From the NCBI RefSeq assembly GCF_030929495.1, contig NZ_JAVFWN010000006.1:1-64000 (forward strand): DNA of 64,000 nt, in the 5' to 3' direction. Positions within the stretch are counted from its first letter, which is position 1. Each line of letters begins with the position of its first letter. Shown in pieces: positions 45,556 through 53,528 of this stretch. The stretch comes from Nocardioides sp. LHD-245 (GTDB taxonomy: Bacteria > Actinomycetota > Actinomycetes > Propionibacteriales > Nocardioidaceae). Both the position numbers and the translations under genes were made by a program. The notes under the pieces are model-generated. The model was given only the letters and a program-made list of their open reading frames with translations, was not told where the DNA came from and did no database searches.

Positions 45556-46820
45556 TTCGTCTCCCCCTGCCCGCGGGTCCCGGCCTGCCCGAGCCCGAAG
45601 TACTCCAGGGCGGTGCCCATGTCCTTGTCTCCGCGCCCCGAGAGGTTGACCAGGATCGTCTGGCCCGGTCGCTCCCGCGCGAGCCGCAGCGCGCCGGCGA
45701 CCGCGTGCGCGGACTCCACGGCCGGGATGATGCCCTCGGTGCGGGCCAACAGAGCCATCGCGTCCATCGCCTCGGCGTCGGTGACCGGCAGGTACGTCGC
45801 GCGCCCGGCCGCCGACAGCGCGGAGTGCTGCGGCCCGACGCCGGGATAGTCCAGGCCCGCCGAGATCGAGTGGGACTCGATGGTCTGGCCGTCCTCGTCC
45901 TGCAGGACGTAGGTGCGCGCGCCGTGCAGCACGCCGATCGAGCCCGCGAAGATGGTGGCGGCGTGGCGGCCGGTCTCGACGCCGTCGCCGCCCGCCTCGA
46001 AGCCGTAGATCGCGACCTCGGGGTCGTCGACGAAGCCGGCGAACAGGCCGATCGCGTTGGATCCGCCGCCCACGCAGGCCGCGACCGCGTCGGGCAGCGC
46101 GCCGTACTGGTCGAGGCACTGCCGGCGCGCCTCGTCGCCGATCCCGCGCACGAAGCTGAGCACCAGGCTCGGGAACGGGTGCGGTCCGGCGGCGGTGCCG
46201 AACAGATAGGCGGTCTCGTCGACGCTGGCCACCCAGTCGCGCAGGGCCTCGTTGATGGCGTCCTTGAGAGTGCGTGAGCCGCTCTTGACGGGGATCACCT
46301 CGGCGCCGAGCAGCTGCATCCGGGCCACGTTGAGCGCCTGCCGCTCGGTGTCGACCTCGCCCATGTAGACGGTGCAGTCGAGCCCGAGGTAGGCCGCGGC
46401 CGTGGCCGAGGCGACGCCGTGCTGCCCGGCCCCGGTCTCGGCGATGACCCGGGTCTTGCCCATCCGCTTCGTGAGCAGCGCCTGGCCGAGCACGTTGCGG
46501 ATCTTGTGGGCGCCGGTGTGGTTGAGGTCCTCGCGCTTCAGCAGGATCCGGGCCCCGGCGTGCTCGGAGAGCCGGGTGGCGTCGTAGAGCATGCTCGGGA
46601 CGCCGGCGTAGTCGGTGAGCAGCCGCTCGAACTCGCCGGTGAAGGCGGGGTCGGCCATGGCCTCGCGCCAGGCGATGTCGAGCTCGTCGAGCGCCGCGAT
46701 CAGCGCCTCCGGCATGAACCGGCCGCCGAACGCGCCCGCGCCGCCGAACCAGCCCAGGGCGTCGGCACCGTATGCGCCCGTCGAACCCGTCGTGTCCATG
46801 CCTGCCTCCGCCATGCTCAC
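45552..46820 (-). CDS. trpB: Tryptophan synthase beta subunit
   Basis: A 422-residue PLP enzyme joining indole and serine into tryptophan. The PLP lysine is K106 in [39 protein letters not shown], the phosphate-binding [15 protein letters not shown] and [14 protein letters not shown] are diagnostic of TrpB1. A ~25-residue N-terminal extension precedes the conserved [15 protein letters not shown] 46820 overlaps the trpC stop as GTGA. Confidence 0.97.
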   Translation of the reverse strand: MSMAEAGMDTTGSTGAYGADALGWFGGAGAFGGRFMPEALIAALDELDIAWREAMADPAFTGEFERLLTDYAGVPSMLYDATRLSEHAGARILLKREDLNHTGAHKIRNVLGQALLTKRMGKTRVIAETGAGQHGVASATAAAYLGLDCTVYMGEVDTERQALNVARMQLLGAEVIPVKSGSRTLKDAINEALRDWVASVDETAYLFGTAAGPHPFPSLVLSFVRGIGDEARRQCLDQYGALPDAVAACVGGGSNAIGLFAGFVDDPEVAIYGFEAGGDGVETGRHAATIFAGSIGVLHGARTYVLQDEDGQTIESHSISAGLDYPGVGPQHSALSAAGRATYLPVTDAEAMDAMALLARTEGIIPAVESAHAVAGALRLARERPGQTILVNLSGRGDKDMGTALEYFGLGQAGTRGQGETK

Positions 46821-47617
46821 AGCCCCGTCATCGCCGCGACCGCCGTGCGCGGCGCTCCGTCCTTGACCAGCGCCTCCCCCACGAGGACCACGCGTGCCCC
46901 CTCGCCGACGAACCGCGCGACGTCGGCGGGGCCGAAGATGCCGGACTCCGCGACCTTGACCCGGTCGTCGGGGATGTGGGGGGCGAGTCGGCCGAAGACG
47001 GCCGGGTCGATCTCGAGAGTCCTGAGGTCGCGTGCGTTGACGCCGATCAGCTCGGCGCCGACGTCGACCGCACGGGCCGTCTCCTCCTCGTCGTGGACCT
47101 CCAGGAGGACCGTCAGGCCCAGCTCGCGGGCGAAGTCGTGGAGCTGCCCCAGCCGGTCGCCCGGCAGGCAGACGGCCATCAGCAGGGCGAGGTCGGCGCC
47201 GGCCGCGCGCGCCTCGAGCAGCTGGTACTCGGTGACGATGAAGTCCTTGCGGAGGACAGGGACGTCAACCGCGGCGCGTACGGCGCGCAGGTCGTCGAGG
47301 CTGCCCCCGAAGCGACGCCGCTCGGTCAGGACGCTGATCGCGCCGGCACCGCCGGCGGCGTACTCCCGCGCCAGCGCGGCGGGGTCGGGGATGTCGGCCA
47401 GCGCGCCCTTGCTCGGACTCTTGCGCTTCACCTCGGCGATGACGCTCGATCCGGCGGCCCGGAAGTGCGGCATCGGGTCGCGCGCGGGGTCGACATCGGC
47501 GAGCGCTGCCCGCAGGTCCGCCTCGGAGAGGGCCGTCTGGCGCGTGGCGAGGTCGTCGAGCACTCCGGCGACGATCCCGTCGAGCACCGTGGGCTGGGGG
47601 GCCTGGGGGGCCGACAT
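46817..47617 (-). CDS. trpC: Indole-3-glycerol phosphate synthase
   Basis: A 266-residue TIM barrel enzyme closing the indole ring. [17 protein letters not shown] (catalytic Lys), [35 protein letters not shown] and [15 protein letters not shown] are the family motifs. It is a lone TrpC, not fused to TrpF; PriA is expected to do the TrpF step. GGAGG lies before the ATG. First gene of trpC-trpB-trpA-sco1-lgt. The 183-base upstream gap shows no leader peptide with Trp codons. Confidence 0.96.
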   Translation of the reverse strand: MSAPQAPQPTVLDGIVAGVLDDLATRQTALSEADLRAALADVDPARDPMPHFRAAGSSVIAEVKRKSPSKGALADIPDPAALAREYAAGGAGAISVLTERRRFGGSLDDLRAVRAAVDVPVLRKDFIVTEYQLLEARAAGADLALLMAVCLPGDRLGQLHDFARELGLTVLLEVHDEEETARAVDVGAELIGVNARDLRTLEIDPAVFGRLAPHIPDDRVKVAESGIFGPADVARFVGEGARVVLVGEALVKDGAPRTAVAAMTGL

Positions 47618-47800
47618 CTGACGCCTCCGTGGTGGTTCGCAGGTGGGCAGGTTCAAAGCTCGCCCGCGCTGGGCAAGGTCCGACGGCACCGAAACACCGA
47701 CGAATGGTGTCGAGTGTGGCACGCGGCCGTTAGGGTTCCACACACCGCCCGGAACTCGGTCGGGCCGCACGACATCTGCAGACCTGAGAAGGGGACCATC
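47618..47800. promoter_or_regulatory. Divergent promoter region, trpC / DUF4190 gene
   Basis: TAGGGT at 47731-47736 is the best -10 box for the plus-strand DUF4190 gene, giving a ~58-base leader. On the trpC side I saw no clear -10, no Trp-rich leader and no T-box-like element. Confidence 0.4.
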
Positions 47801-48133
47801 GTGAGCTACAACGAGCCGCCGAACTACGGCACTCCGCCTCCGCCGCCGGCCGGCGGCTACGGCACCGGGGGCTTCGCCGGGGGCGACCACCCGCAGGGCA
47901 CCACCATCTTGATCCTGGGCATCCTCGGCCTCGTGTGCTGTGGCCCCCTGGGCATCGCGGCCTGGGTGATGGGCAACAAGGCGATCCAGGAGATCGACGC
48001 CAACCCGGGCGCGTACACCAACCGCGGCACGATCAACGCCGGGCGCATCTGCGGCATGATCGCCTCGATCCTCATGGTCGTCGGCATCGTGGTCTACGGC
48101 ATCATCTTCGTCGTGGCGCTCGGCAACAGCTGA
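47801..48133 (+). CDS. DUF4190 small membrane protein
   Basis: A 110-residue protein: a Pro/Gly/Tyr-rich cytosolic head (YGTPPPPPAGGYGTGGFAGG), then two helices (TTILILGILGLVCCGPLGIA and ICGMIASILMVVGIVVYGII) separated by AAWVMGNKAIQEIDANPGAY, the DUF4190 hallmark. GAGAAGGGGACC precedes the GTG. It is the only plus-strand gene in the trp-his region, breaking the trp cluster in two. Role unknown; its proline-rich head may bind other membrane proteins. Confidence 0.8.
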   Translation: MSYNEPPNYGTPPPPPAGGYGTGGFAGGDHPQGTTILILGILGLVCCGPLGIAAWVMGNKAIQEIDANPGAYTNRGTINAGRICGMIASILMVVGIVVYGIIFVVALGNS

Positions 48134-48153
48134 GCGGATCACGTCGACACGCG

Positions 48154-48189
48154 CGACGCCCCCTGTCCCGACCGGGACAGGGGGCGTCG
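48154..48189. terminator. Bidirectional terminator
   Basis: Stem CGACGCCCCCTGTCCC / GGGACAGGGGGCGTCG with loop GACC between the 3' ends of the DUF4190 gene (+) and the DUF2752 gene (-). Confidence 0.88.
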
Positions 48190-48211
48190 TACGTCGCGGC
48201 GCGGGCGGGCC

Positions 48212-48652
48212 TCAGGGCGCGAGCCAGGCGCCCGCGGGGGTGTTGCGCACGACCGAGAACACGACCATCACGGCGATCAGCACCGCGGAGAGCCGAGCGA
48301 CGGCGCGGCTGTCGGGGTCCCAGGCGCGACCGGTCCAGCGCCCGGCGCTCCAGCGCCAGAAGATCCACACGAAGAGCGGGATCGTCGCGACGAAGAGCAG
48401 GTTGCTGGACGCGGCGTCGGCGATCCGCAGGTCGCCGAGGTCGTTGACCGCGCGCAGGCCGCCGCAGCCGGGGCAGTAGAAGCCCAGGGCCGCCGAGGGG
48501 CACAGGCCCCAGCTGCCCTGGTCGTGGGGGTCACGCAGATGCAGGGCGATCGTCGCCGCGGCGATCCCGCCGGCGACGAGGAGCGGCGGCACCATCCGCC
48601 GCCCGCGCGCCTGCGCGGCGGGGGCCCGGACGGGGGTCGCCGCGAGACTCAT
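48212..48652 (-). CDS. DUF2752 membrane protein
   Basis: A 146-residue protein with three helices and the DUF2752 motif CPSAALGFYCPGCGGLRAVN between the first two. The Cys cluster (C51, C60, C63) suggests metal or disulfide chemistry, but nothing is known of the role. In actinobacteria this gene commonly sits with the Trp-associated membrane genes. Its ATG is in the second copy of a 16-base duplication that carries the stop of the preceding gene. Confidence 0.82.
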   Translation of the reverse strand: MSLAATPVRAPAAQARGRRMVPPLLVAGGIAAATIALHLRDPHDQGSWGLCPSAALGFYCPGCGGLRAVNDLGDLRIADAASSNLLFVATIPLFVWIFWRWSAGRWTGRAWDPDSRAVARLSAVLIAVMVVFSVVRNTPAGAWLAP

Positions 48653-48677
48653 CGGCTCAGTGACTCATCGGCTCAGT
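48646..48677 (-). repeat. 16-bp tandem duplication at stop/start junction
   Basis: GACTCATCGGCTCAGT occurs twice (48646-48661, 48662-48677). On the minus strand each copy reads ACTGAGCCGATGAGTC, so a stop-start pair (TGA...ATG) is doubled, moving the DUF2752 start 16 bases away from the upstream stop. Confidence 0.9.
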
Positions 48678-48873
48678 GGCCGGACTCGTGGAGTCCCATC
48701 TTGGCCATCACCACGAAGACGACGCCGCCCGCGAGGACGACCGCGGTGCCGACCCAGAACAGGGGCCAGTTCAACGGGCTGAGGGACATGCCGACCGCAC
48801 CCACGACGAAGCCGACGAGCGAGACCAGGACCGCGGTCCAGGCCGCAGGGGTGTTGCCGTGGTTGTCGGCCAT
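48673..48873 (-). CDS. HGxxPAAW-family small membrane protein
   Basis: A 66-residue protein starting MADNHGNTPAAWTAVLVSLV, which contains the HGxxPAAW motif that names the family, followed by two helices and the end MGLHESGH. GAGGAGTT precedes the ATG. It lies between the Trp-associated membrane gene and DUF2752, its usual place in actinobacteria. Function unknown. Confidence 0.88.
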   Translation of the reverse strand: MADNHGNTPAAWTAVLVSLVGFVVGAVGMSLSPLNWPLFWVGTAVVLAGGVVFVVMAKMGLHESGH

Positions 48874-48932
48874 GAGTGGGAACTCCTCGCTCGTTCGGGT
48901 GGATCGGGTGTGATTCTAGGGGTCGCGAGGCC

Positions 48933-49616
48933 TCAGCCGCCGGTCGGGTCGTCGGTCGGGTCGCCGGTCGGGTCGCCGGTCGGGTCGCCGGTCGGGTCGC
49001 CGGTCGGATCGCCGGTCGGATCGTGTCCCTCGTCCAGGGACTTCCACAGGTCGAGGTTCGACTGCTCGGCGGGGTCCTGGCCCGCACTCGCCGCCGCGCC
49101 CGCGGCGGCCGCGCCGGTCGGGGCGTCGTACCGACTGCCCATCGCGGGCCACGCCGGCACCAGGCGCACCGCCGCCCCGGCCGCGACCAGCGCGACCAGC
49201 GAGCACACCAGGGCGACCCACAGCCATCCGGAGCGCTCGACGTCGACCGCCTCGAGGTTGAGACCGAGGCGCGTCGCCAGGTCGCCCGCGGCGTCCTGGT
49301 CCTGGACGAAGCCACCCACCACCACGACCACGAGGATGCCGGCCGCGGCCAGCAGCGCGAGCCCGGCCGCCACCCGGCGGACGACGCCGCGGGTCACCAG
49401 CAGGACTCCCCAGGCCGCCAGGGCGACCAGGGCGAGTGCACCGGCGAGGGGGAACTCGACCGACCGCTCCGCCATGCTCGGCGCGAGCCCGCCGGCCGCG
49501 GTGACCGTCGCCTCGGGGATCGACAGCATCGCCTTGTGTCCCGCGACCGCGGCGAATCCGCTGCCCGCCAGGCCGAGCAGCACGACGGGACCGAAGGTGG
49601 CCCGGGCCTCAGCCAT
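48933..49616 (-). CDS. Trp-biosynthesis-associated membrane protein
   Basis: A 227-residue protein with four helices ([78 protein letters not shown]), matching the Trp_oprn_chp family found beside trpE in actinobacteria. The cytosolic tail ends in seven Asp-Pro-Thr-Gly repeats. ATG 49616 overlaps hisI by eight bases. trpE, normally the upstream neighbour, is not here. Function unproven; a link to tryptophan uptake or synthesis is only guilt by association. Confidence 0.8.
   Translation of the reverse strand: MAEARATFGPVVLLGLAGSGFAAVAGHKAMLSIPEATVTAAGGLAPSMAERSVEFPLAGALALVALAAWGVLLVTRGVVRRVAAGLALLAAAGILVVVVVGGFVQDQDAAGDLATRLGLNLEAVDVERSGWLWVALVCSLVALVAAGAAVRLVPAWPAMGSRYDAPTGAAAAGAAASAGQDPAEQSNLDLWKSLDEGHDPTGDPTGDPTGDPTGDPTGDPTDDPTGG
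48939..49022 (-). repeat. Seven 12-bp tandem repeats coding DPTG
   Basis: The unit GCCGGTCGGGTC (plus strand) repeats seven times, coding Asp-Pro-Thr-Gly with one Gly-to-Asp change. Likely length-variable by slippage. Confidence 0.9.
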
Positions 49617-49959
49617 CGAGGCCCTCGACCAGTCCGTCGTCGAAGCAGGTGCGGGTCCCGGTGTGGCAGGCGACACCGATCTGGTCGACCTTGACGAGCA
49701 GGGTGTCGCCGTCGCAGTCGAGGCGCACCTCCTTGACCAGCTGCGGGTTGCCGGAGGTCCCGCCCTTCACCCAGTACTCCTGCCGCGATCGGCTCCAGTA
49801 CGTCGCCCGGCCGGTCGTGAGGGTGCGGTGCAGGGCCGTGTCGTCCATCCAGGCGAGCATGAGGACCTCGCCGGAGTCGTGCTGCTGGACGATCGCCGGA
49901 ACCAGACCGTCGGGGGTGCGCCGCAGGCGGTCGGCCAGAGCCGGGTCGAGGGAACTCAC
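49609..49959 (-). CDS. hisI: Phosphoribosyl-AMP cyclohydrolase
   Basis: A 116-residue metalloenzyme of histidine synthesis that opens the ring of phosphoribosyl-[43 protein letters not shown] and the C-terminal zinc/magnesium-site Cys residues in [12 protein letters not shown] are diagnostic. GTG 49959 was chosen over 50022 because of the usual length and a GATACT box seven bases upstream. It is separated from the rest of the his genes by ~9 kb. Confidence 0.93.
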   Translation of the reverse strand: MSSLDPALADRLRRTPDGLVPAIVQQHDSGEVLMLAWMDDTALHRTLTTGRATYWSRSRQEYWVKGGTSGNPQLVKEVRLDCDGDTLLVKVDQIGVACHTGTRTCFDDGLVEGLDG

Positions 49960-49972
49960 AGGCTCCAGTATC
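49959..49972 (-). promoter_or_regulatory. Possible near-leaderless hisI -10 box
   Basis: GATACT (49972-49967, minus) ends seven bases before GTG 49959. It deviates from TANNNT at the first base. Confidence 0.35.
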
Positions 49973-50099
49973 GCCAACGGGGCCAGCGCGCCCTGCGGGG
50001 CGTCCGTAACGAACGCGATCACGTTCTCGTTGAGGGCTCACTGTCACCGTGCCATCGGGGGTCCGGGTGCACCGTCCGTTCCTCGTCCCTGGAGGCACC

Positions 50100-53000
50100 A
50101 TGTCCCCCCGCGTTCGTCGCGCAGCCCTGATCCTGCTCGCGCCGGTGACGACTCTCCTGCTGGCGCTGGCCGTCCTCACCGTGCCCAGCGGTGCCGCCGC
50201 GGCCGACCCGCTCCCCCCGGTGACCAACGCACTGCCGCCGACGATCAGCGGCACGGCGAGCTCCGGCGAGGTGCTGCAGGTGGACCCGGGCGTGTGGGAT
50301 CCGGCCGCGGGGACCGGGTTCGCGTACCAGTGGTACTCGAACGGCAACGTGATCGCCGGCGCGACGGCGGCGACGTACACGCCGAGCGTGAGCCCCTGGC
50401 AGAGCCTCAACTGGCCCGAGTTCAGCGTGCGGGTCACCGCCTCGCACGAGGGCTACACCGACGGGTCCGCGACGTCGGCCGCGGTCACGGTCAAGGCGTC
50501 GAACGGGGCTCCGACACCGTCGAACACGACGCCCCCGGTCATCACGAACACGGCCGGCTCGGGTGCGCCCGTCACCGGGGTTCCCCTCACCACCGACCAC
50601 GGGACCTGGAGCGCCGGCGGCGCCTTCGCCCGGCAGTGGCTCGTCGAGGGCGCGCCCGTCCCGGGAGCCAACGGGCCGTCGTACACGCCTGGGGCCGGCG
50701 ACGCCGGCAAGCAGATCTCGGTCCGCGTCTACAACACCGTCGGCGGCCTGACCGGCATCGCGACCTCCGCACCGACCGCCGCCACCCTGGGCGCTCCGGC
50801 CCAGGTCGCCCAGCCGTCCGCCGTCCGCGGCGACCGGGCGGTGACGGTGTCGTGGACGGCTCCGGCCGACCACGGCTCCCCCATCACCAGCTACACCGTC
50901 GTCGCCAGCCCCGGCGGCAAGGCGTGCGCCGCCACCGACGGCCTCAGCTGCACCGTCACCGGCCTCCAGAACGGCCAGGCCTACACGTTCACGGTCGTGG
51001 CGAGCAGTGCATTGGGCAACAGCCCGGCCTCGCCGGCGTCCGCCGCGGTGACACCGGCAGGCCTGCCCGGGGCGCCGGGCACCCCGGTCGCGGAGCGCGG
51101 CAACGAGTCGGCGACCGTCACCTGGCCGGCCGCCGACGGCAACGGCGCCGAGATCACGGGCTACACGGTCACCGCGAGCCCCGGCGGCAGCGAGGTCACC
51201 GTCGCCGGCGGTACGACGACCGCGGGCGTCACCGGCCTGACGAACGGCACCGCCTACACCTTCACCGTGGTCGCCACGAGCGCCGTGGGCGACAGCGCGG
51301 CGTCCGCGGCCTCCAACAGCGTCGTCCCGGTGGGCGTTCCCCACCGCGTGGTCCGGCCGGTCGCGACCGCCGGCGACGGGACCGCGACCGTGACCTGGAC
51401 CGAGGAGGGCAACGAGGGTCAGGACGTCACGACGTACACCGTGACCACCTCTCCGGGCGACACCATCGTCACGGTCGCCGGGGACAAGCGCACCGCCACC
51501 GTGACCGGCCTCGCCAACGGCACCGCCTACACGTTCACCGTGGCCGCCACGAACGCCAGCGGCGCCGGTCCGGCCTCCGAGCCGTCCGCGGCGGTCACCC
51601 CCGCAGGCGCCCCGCTCGCGGTCGCCAAGCCGATCGTGGCCCGTGGCAACCAGTCGGCCACCGTGGCCTGGACGGCGGCGAACGGCAACGGCTCGCCCGT
51701 CACCGGCTACACCGTCACCACCACGCCCGGCGGCACGTCCGTGACCGTCGACGGCTCCACGACCCACGCGACGGTCACCGGGCTCACCAACGGGACCACC
51801 TACACCTTCACCGTACGGGCCAGCAACGCGATCGGCGACGGCCCCGCCTCGGCGCCGTCCGCCGGCGTCGTGCCGGCCACCGTCCCGACCCAGGTCGCCC
51901 GACCGAGCGCGGAGCGCCGCGACGGCGCCGCGCGGATCACCTGGACCGCGGCCGACGGCAACGGCCACCCGGTCACGGCGTACACGGTCAAGGCCGCTCC
52001 GGGCGGGCGGACCGTGATCGTCGACGGCACCTCGACCGCGGCCACGGTCGACGGTCTCGACAACGGCATCGCGTACACCTTCACGGTGGTCGCCACCAAC
52101 ACCCTCGGCTCCGGCGCCGTCTCCGAGCCGTCGACCGAGGTCGTCCCCGCCGGCCGCCCCGGTACCGTCGCCAAGCCGGCCGCCGTGCGCGGCAACGCAT
52201 CCGCAACGGTCACCTGGACCGCGACCGGCGGCAACGGCTCACCCATCACGGGCTACACGGTCACTGCCGCCCCCGGCGGCAGGTCCGCCACGGTCGACGG
52301 CGACGCCACCTCGACGACGGTCGACGGTCTCGACAACGGCACGGCCTACACCTTCACCGTCACCGCCGCCAACGACGTGGGCGACGGCACGCCGTCGCAG
52401 CCGTCGAACGCGGTCACCCCGGCCGCGGCGCCGGGCCAGGTCGCCGCTCCCTCCGCGACCCGGGGCGACGGCGCCGCCGTCGTCACCTGGACCGCGGCCC
52501 CGGGGAACGGCTCGGCCATCACGGGCTACACCGTGAGGGCCCATCCCGGGGAGCGGCCGGTCGACGTCGCCGGCACCGGCACCACCGCTCTGGTCGACGG
52601 TCTGGACAACGGCACGGCCTACACCTTCACCGTGACGGCCAGCAACCTGCTCGGCACCGGCCCGGCGTCGGCGTCGTCGAACGCGGTCACCCCGGCCGGC
52701 GTACCCGGCACGGTCGCCAAACCCACCGCCGTCCGCGGCGACGCATCGGCCGTCGTCACCTGGAGCGCGGCGAACGGCAACGGCGCCGCGGTCGAGCGCT
52801 ACACCGTCCTCAGCTCACCCGCGGGCGGCGCGTGCGCGACGACCGCCGGCCTGAGCTGCACGGTGACCGGCCTGACCAACGGCACGGCCTACACCTTCAC
52901 CGTCATCGCCACCAACCCCGTCGGCAACAGTGCGGCGTCGGTCCCCTCCGACGCGGTCACGCCCGAGGTCGTGTCCGCCCAGGCACCAGGAGCGCCGGCC

Positions 53001-53528
53001 ACCGTGCGCGCCCAGCGCGGCGACCGGTCCGCCACGGTCAGCTGGACCACGGCCGACGGCAACGGCTCCCCGGTCACCGGCTACGTCGTGACGACCCATC
53101 CCGGCGGCCAGCAGACGACGGTCGGCGCCACCGTGCGCGAGATCGTCGTCCCGGGCCTCGTCAACGGGACGTCGTACACCTTCACGGTGACCGCGACGAC
53201 GGCCGCCGGGGCGGGTCTCGCCTCGGCGCCGTCCAACAGCGTGGTCCCCGCCCGCCGGCCGGGTCGGGTCGCCAAGCCCACCGCCACCGTCAAGGGCGAG
53301 CGCCCTCGGCTGGTCGTGAGGTGGCGCGAGCCGTCCGCACAGGGCGCGCCGCTGACGCAGTACACCGTCCGCGTCAACGGGCGGTCGTGGGTGGTCGCGG
53401 CGTCCAAGCACCGGCTCGTCCTGCGGAAGCTCGCCGCGGGCACCTACCGGGTGAGCGTGGTCGCGACGAACGAGCTGGGTGACGCCAAGGCGAGCCGGAC
53501 GACGACGGTGCGGGTACGCCGGCCCTAG
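50100..53528 (+). CDS. Secreted protein with ten fibronectin type III domains
   Basis: A 1142-residue exported protein. The signal peptide is ~1-35 (LILLAPVTTLLLALAVLTVP, then GAAAADP). Two Ig-like domains (YQWYSNGNVIAGATAATYTP; FARQWLVEGAPVPGANGPSY) are followed by ten ~88-residue FN3 domains, each with ...ATVTWTAADGNGSPITGYTV and GLxNGTAYTFTVxATNxxG. No sortase motif, anchor helix or enzyme domain is seen. GGAGG is seven bases before the ATG. FN3 arrays in actinobacteria usually space or bind polysaccharide; here the role is open. It converges on the ABC exporter genes and shares the CTAG stop tetranucleotide with one. Confidence 0.85.
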   Translation: MSPRVRRAALILLAPVTTLLLALAVLTVPSGAAAADPLPPVTNALPPTISGTASSGEVLQVDPGVWDPAAGTGFAYQWYSNGNVIAGATAATYTPSVSPWQSLNWPEFSVRVTASHEGYTDGSATSAAVTVKASNGAPTPSNTTPPVITNTAGSGAPVTGVPLTTDHGTWSAGGAFARQWLVEGAPVPGANGPSYTPGAGDAGKQISVRVYNTVGGLTGIATSAPTAATLGAPAQVAQPSAVRGDRAVTVSWTAPADHGSPITSYTVVASPGGKACAATDGLSCTVTGLQNGQAYTFTVVASSALGNSPASPASAAVTPAGLPGAPGTPVAERGNESATVTWPAADGNGAEITGYTVTASPGGSEVTVAGGTTTAGVTGLTNGTAYTFTVVATSAVGDSAASAASNSVVPVGVPHRVVRPVATAGDGTATVTWTEEGNEGQDVTTYTVTTSPGDTIVTVAGDKRTATVTGLANGTAYTFTVAATNASGAGPASEPSAAVTPAGAPLAVAKPIVARGNQSATVAWTAANGNGSPVTGYTVTTTPGGTSVTVDGSTTHATVTGLTNGTTYTFTVRASNAIGDGPASAPSAGVVPATVPTQVARPSAERRDGAARITWTAADGNGHPVTAYTVKAAPGGRTVIVDGTSTAATVDGLDNGIAYTFTVVATNTLGSGAVSEPSTEVVPAGRPGTVAKPAAVRGNASATVTWTATGGNGSPITGYTVTAAPGGRSATVDGDATSTTVDGLDNGTAYTFTVTAANDVGDGTPSQPSNAVTPAAAPGQVAAPSATRGDGAAVVTWTAAPGNGSAITGYTVRAHPGERPVDVAGTGTTALVDGLDNGTAYTFTVTASNLLGTGPASASSNAVTPAGVPGTVAKPTAVRGDASAVVTWSAANGNGAAVERYTVLSSPAGGACATTAGLSCTVTGLTNGTAYTFTVIATNPVGNSAASVPSDAVTPEVVSAQAPGAPATVRAQRGDRSATVSWTTADGNGSPVTGYVVTTHPGGQQTTVGATVREIVVPGLVNGTSYTFTVTATTAAGAGLASAPSNSVVPARRPGRVAKPTATVKGERPRLVVRWREPSAQGAPLTQYTVRVNGRSWVVAASKHRLVLRKLAAGTYRVSVVATNELGDAKASRTTTVRVRRP

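Noticed and set aside
47618..47800. Tryptophan attenuator or T-box before trpC
   Set aside because: No run of Trp codons in a short leader and no T-box-like sequence or paired terminator/antiterminator was found.
50019..51968. Long minus-strand open frame of 649 codons across the FN3 gene
   Set aside because: Composition is Gly/Arg/Ala low complexity from the high-GC antisense of FN3 repeats, with no family motif.
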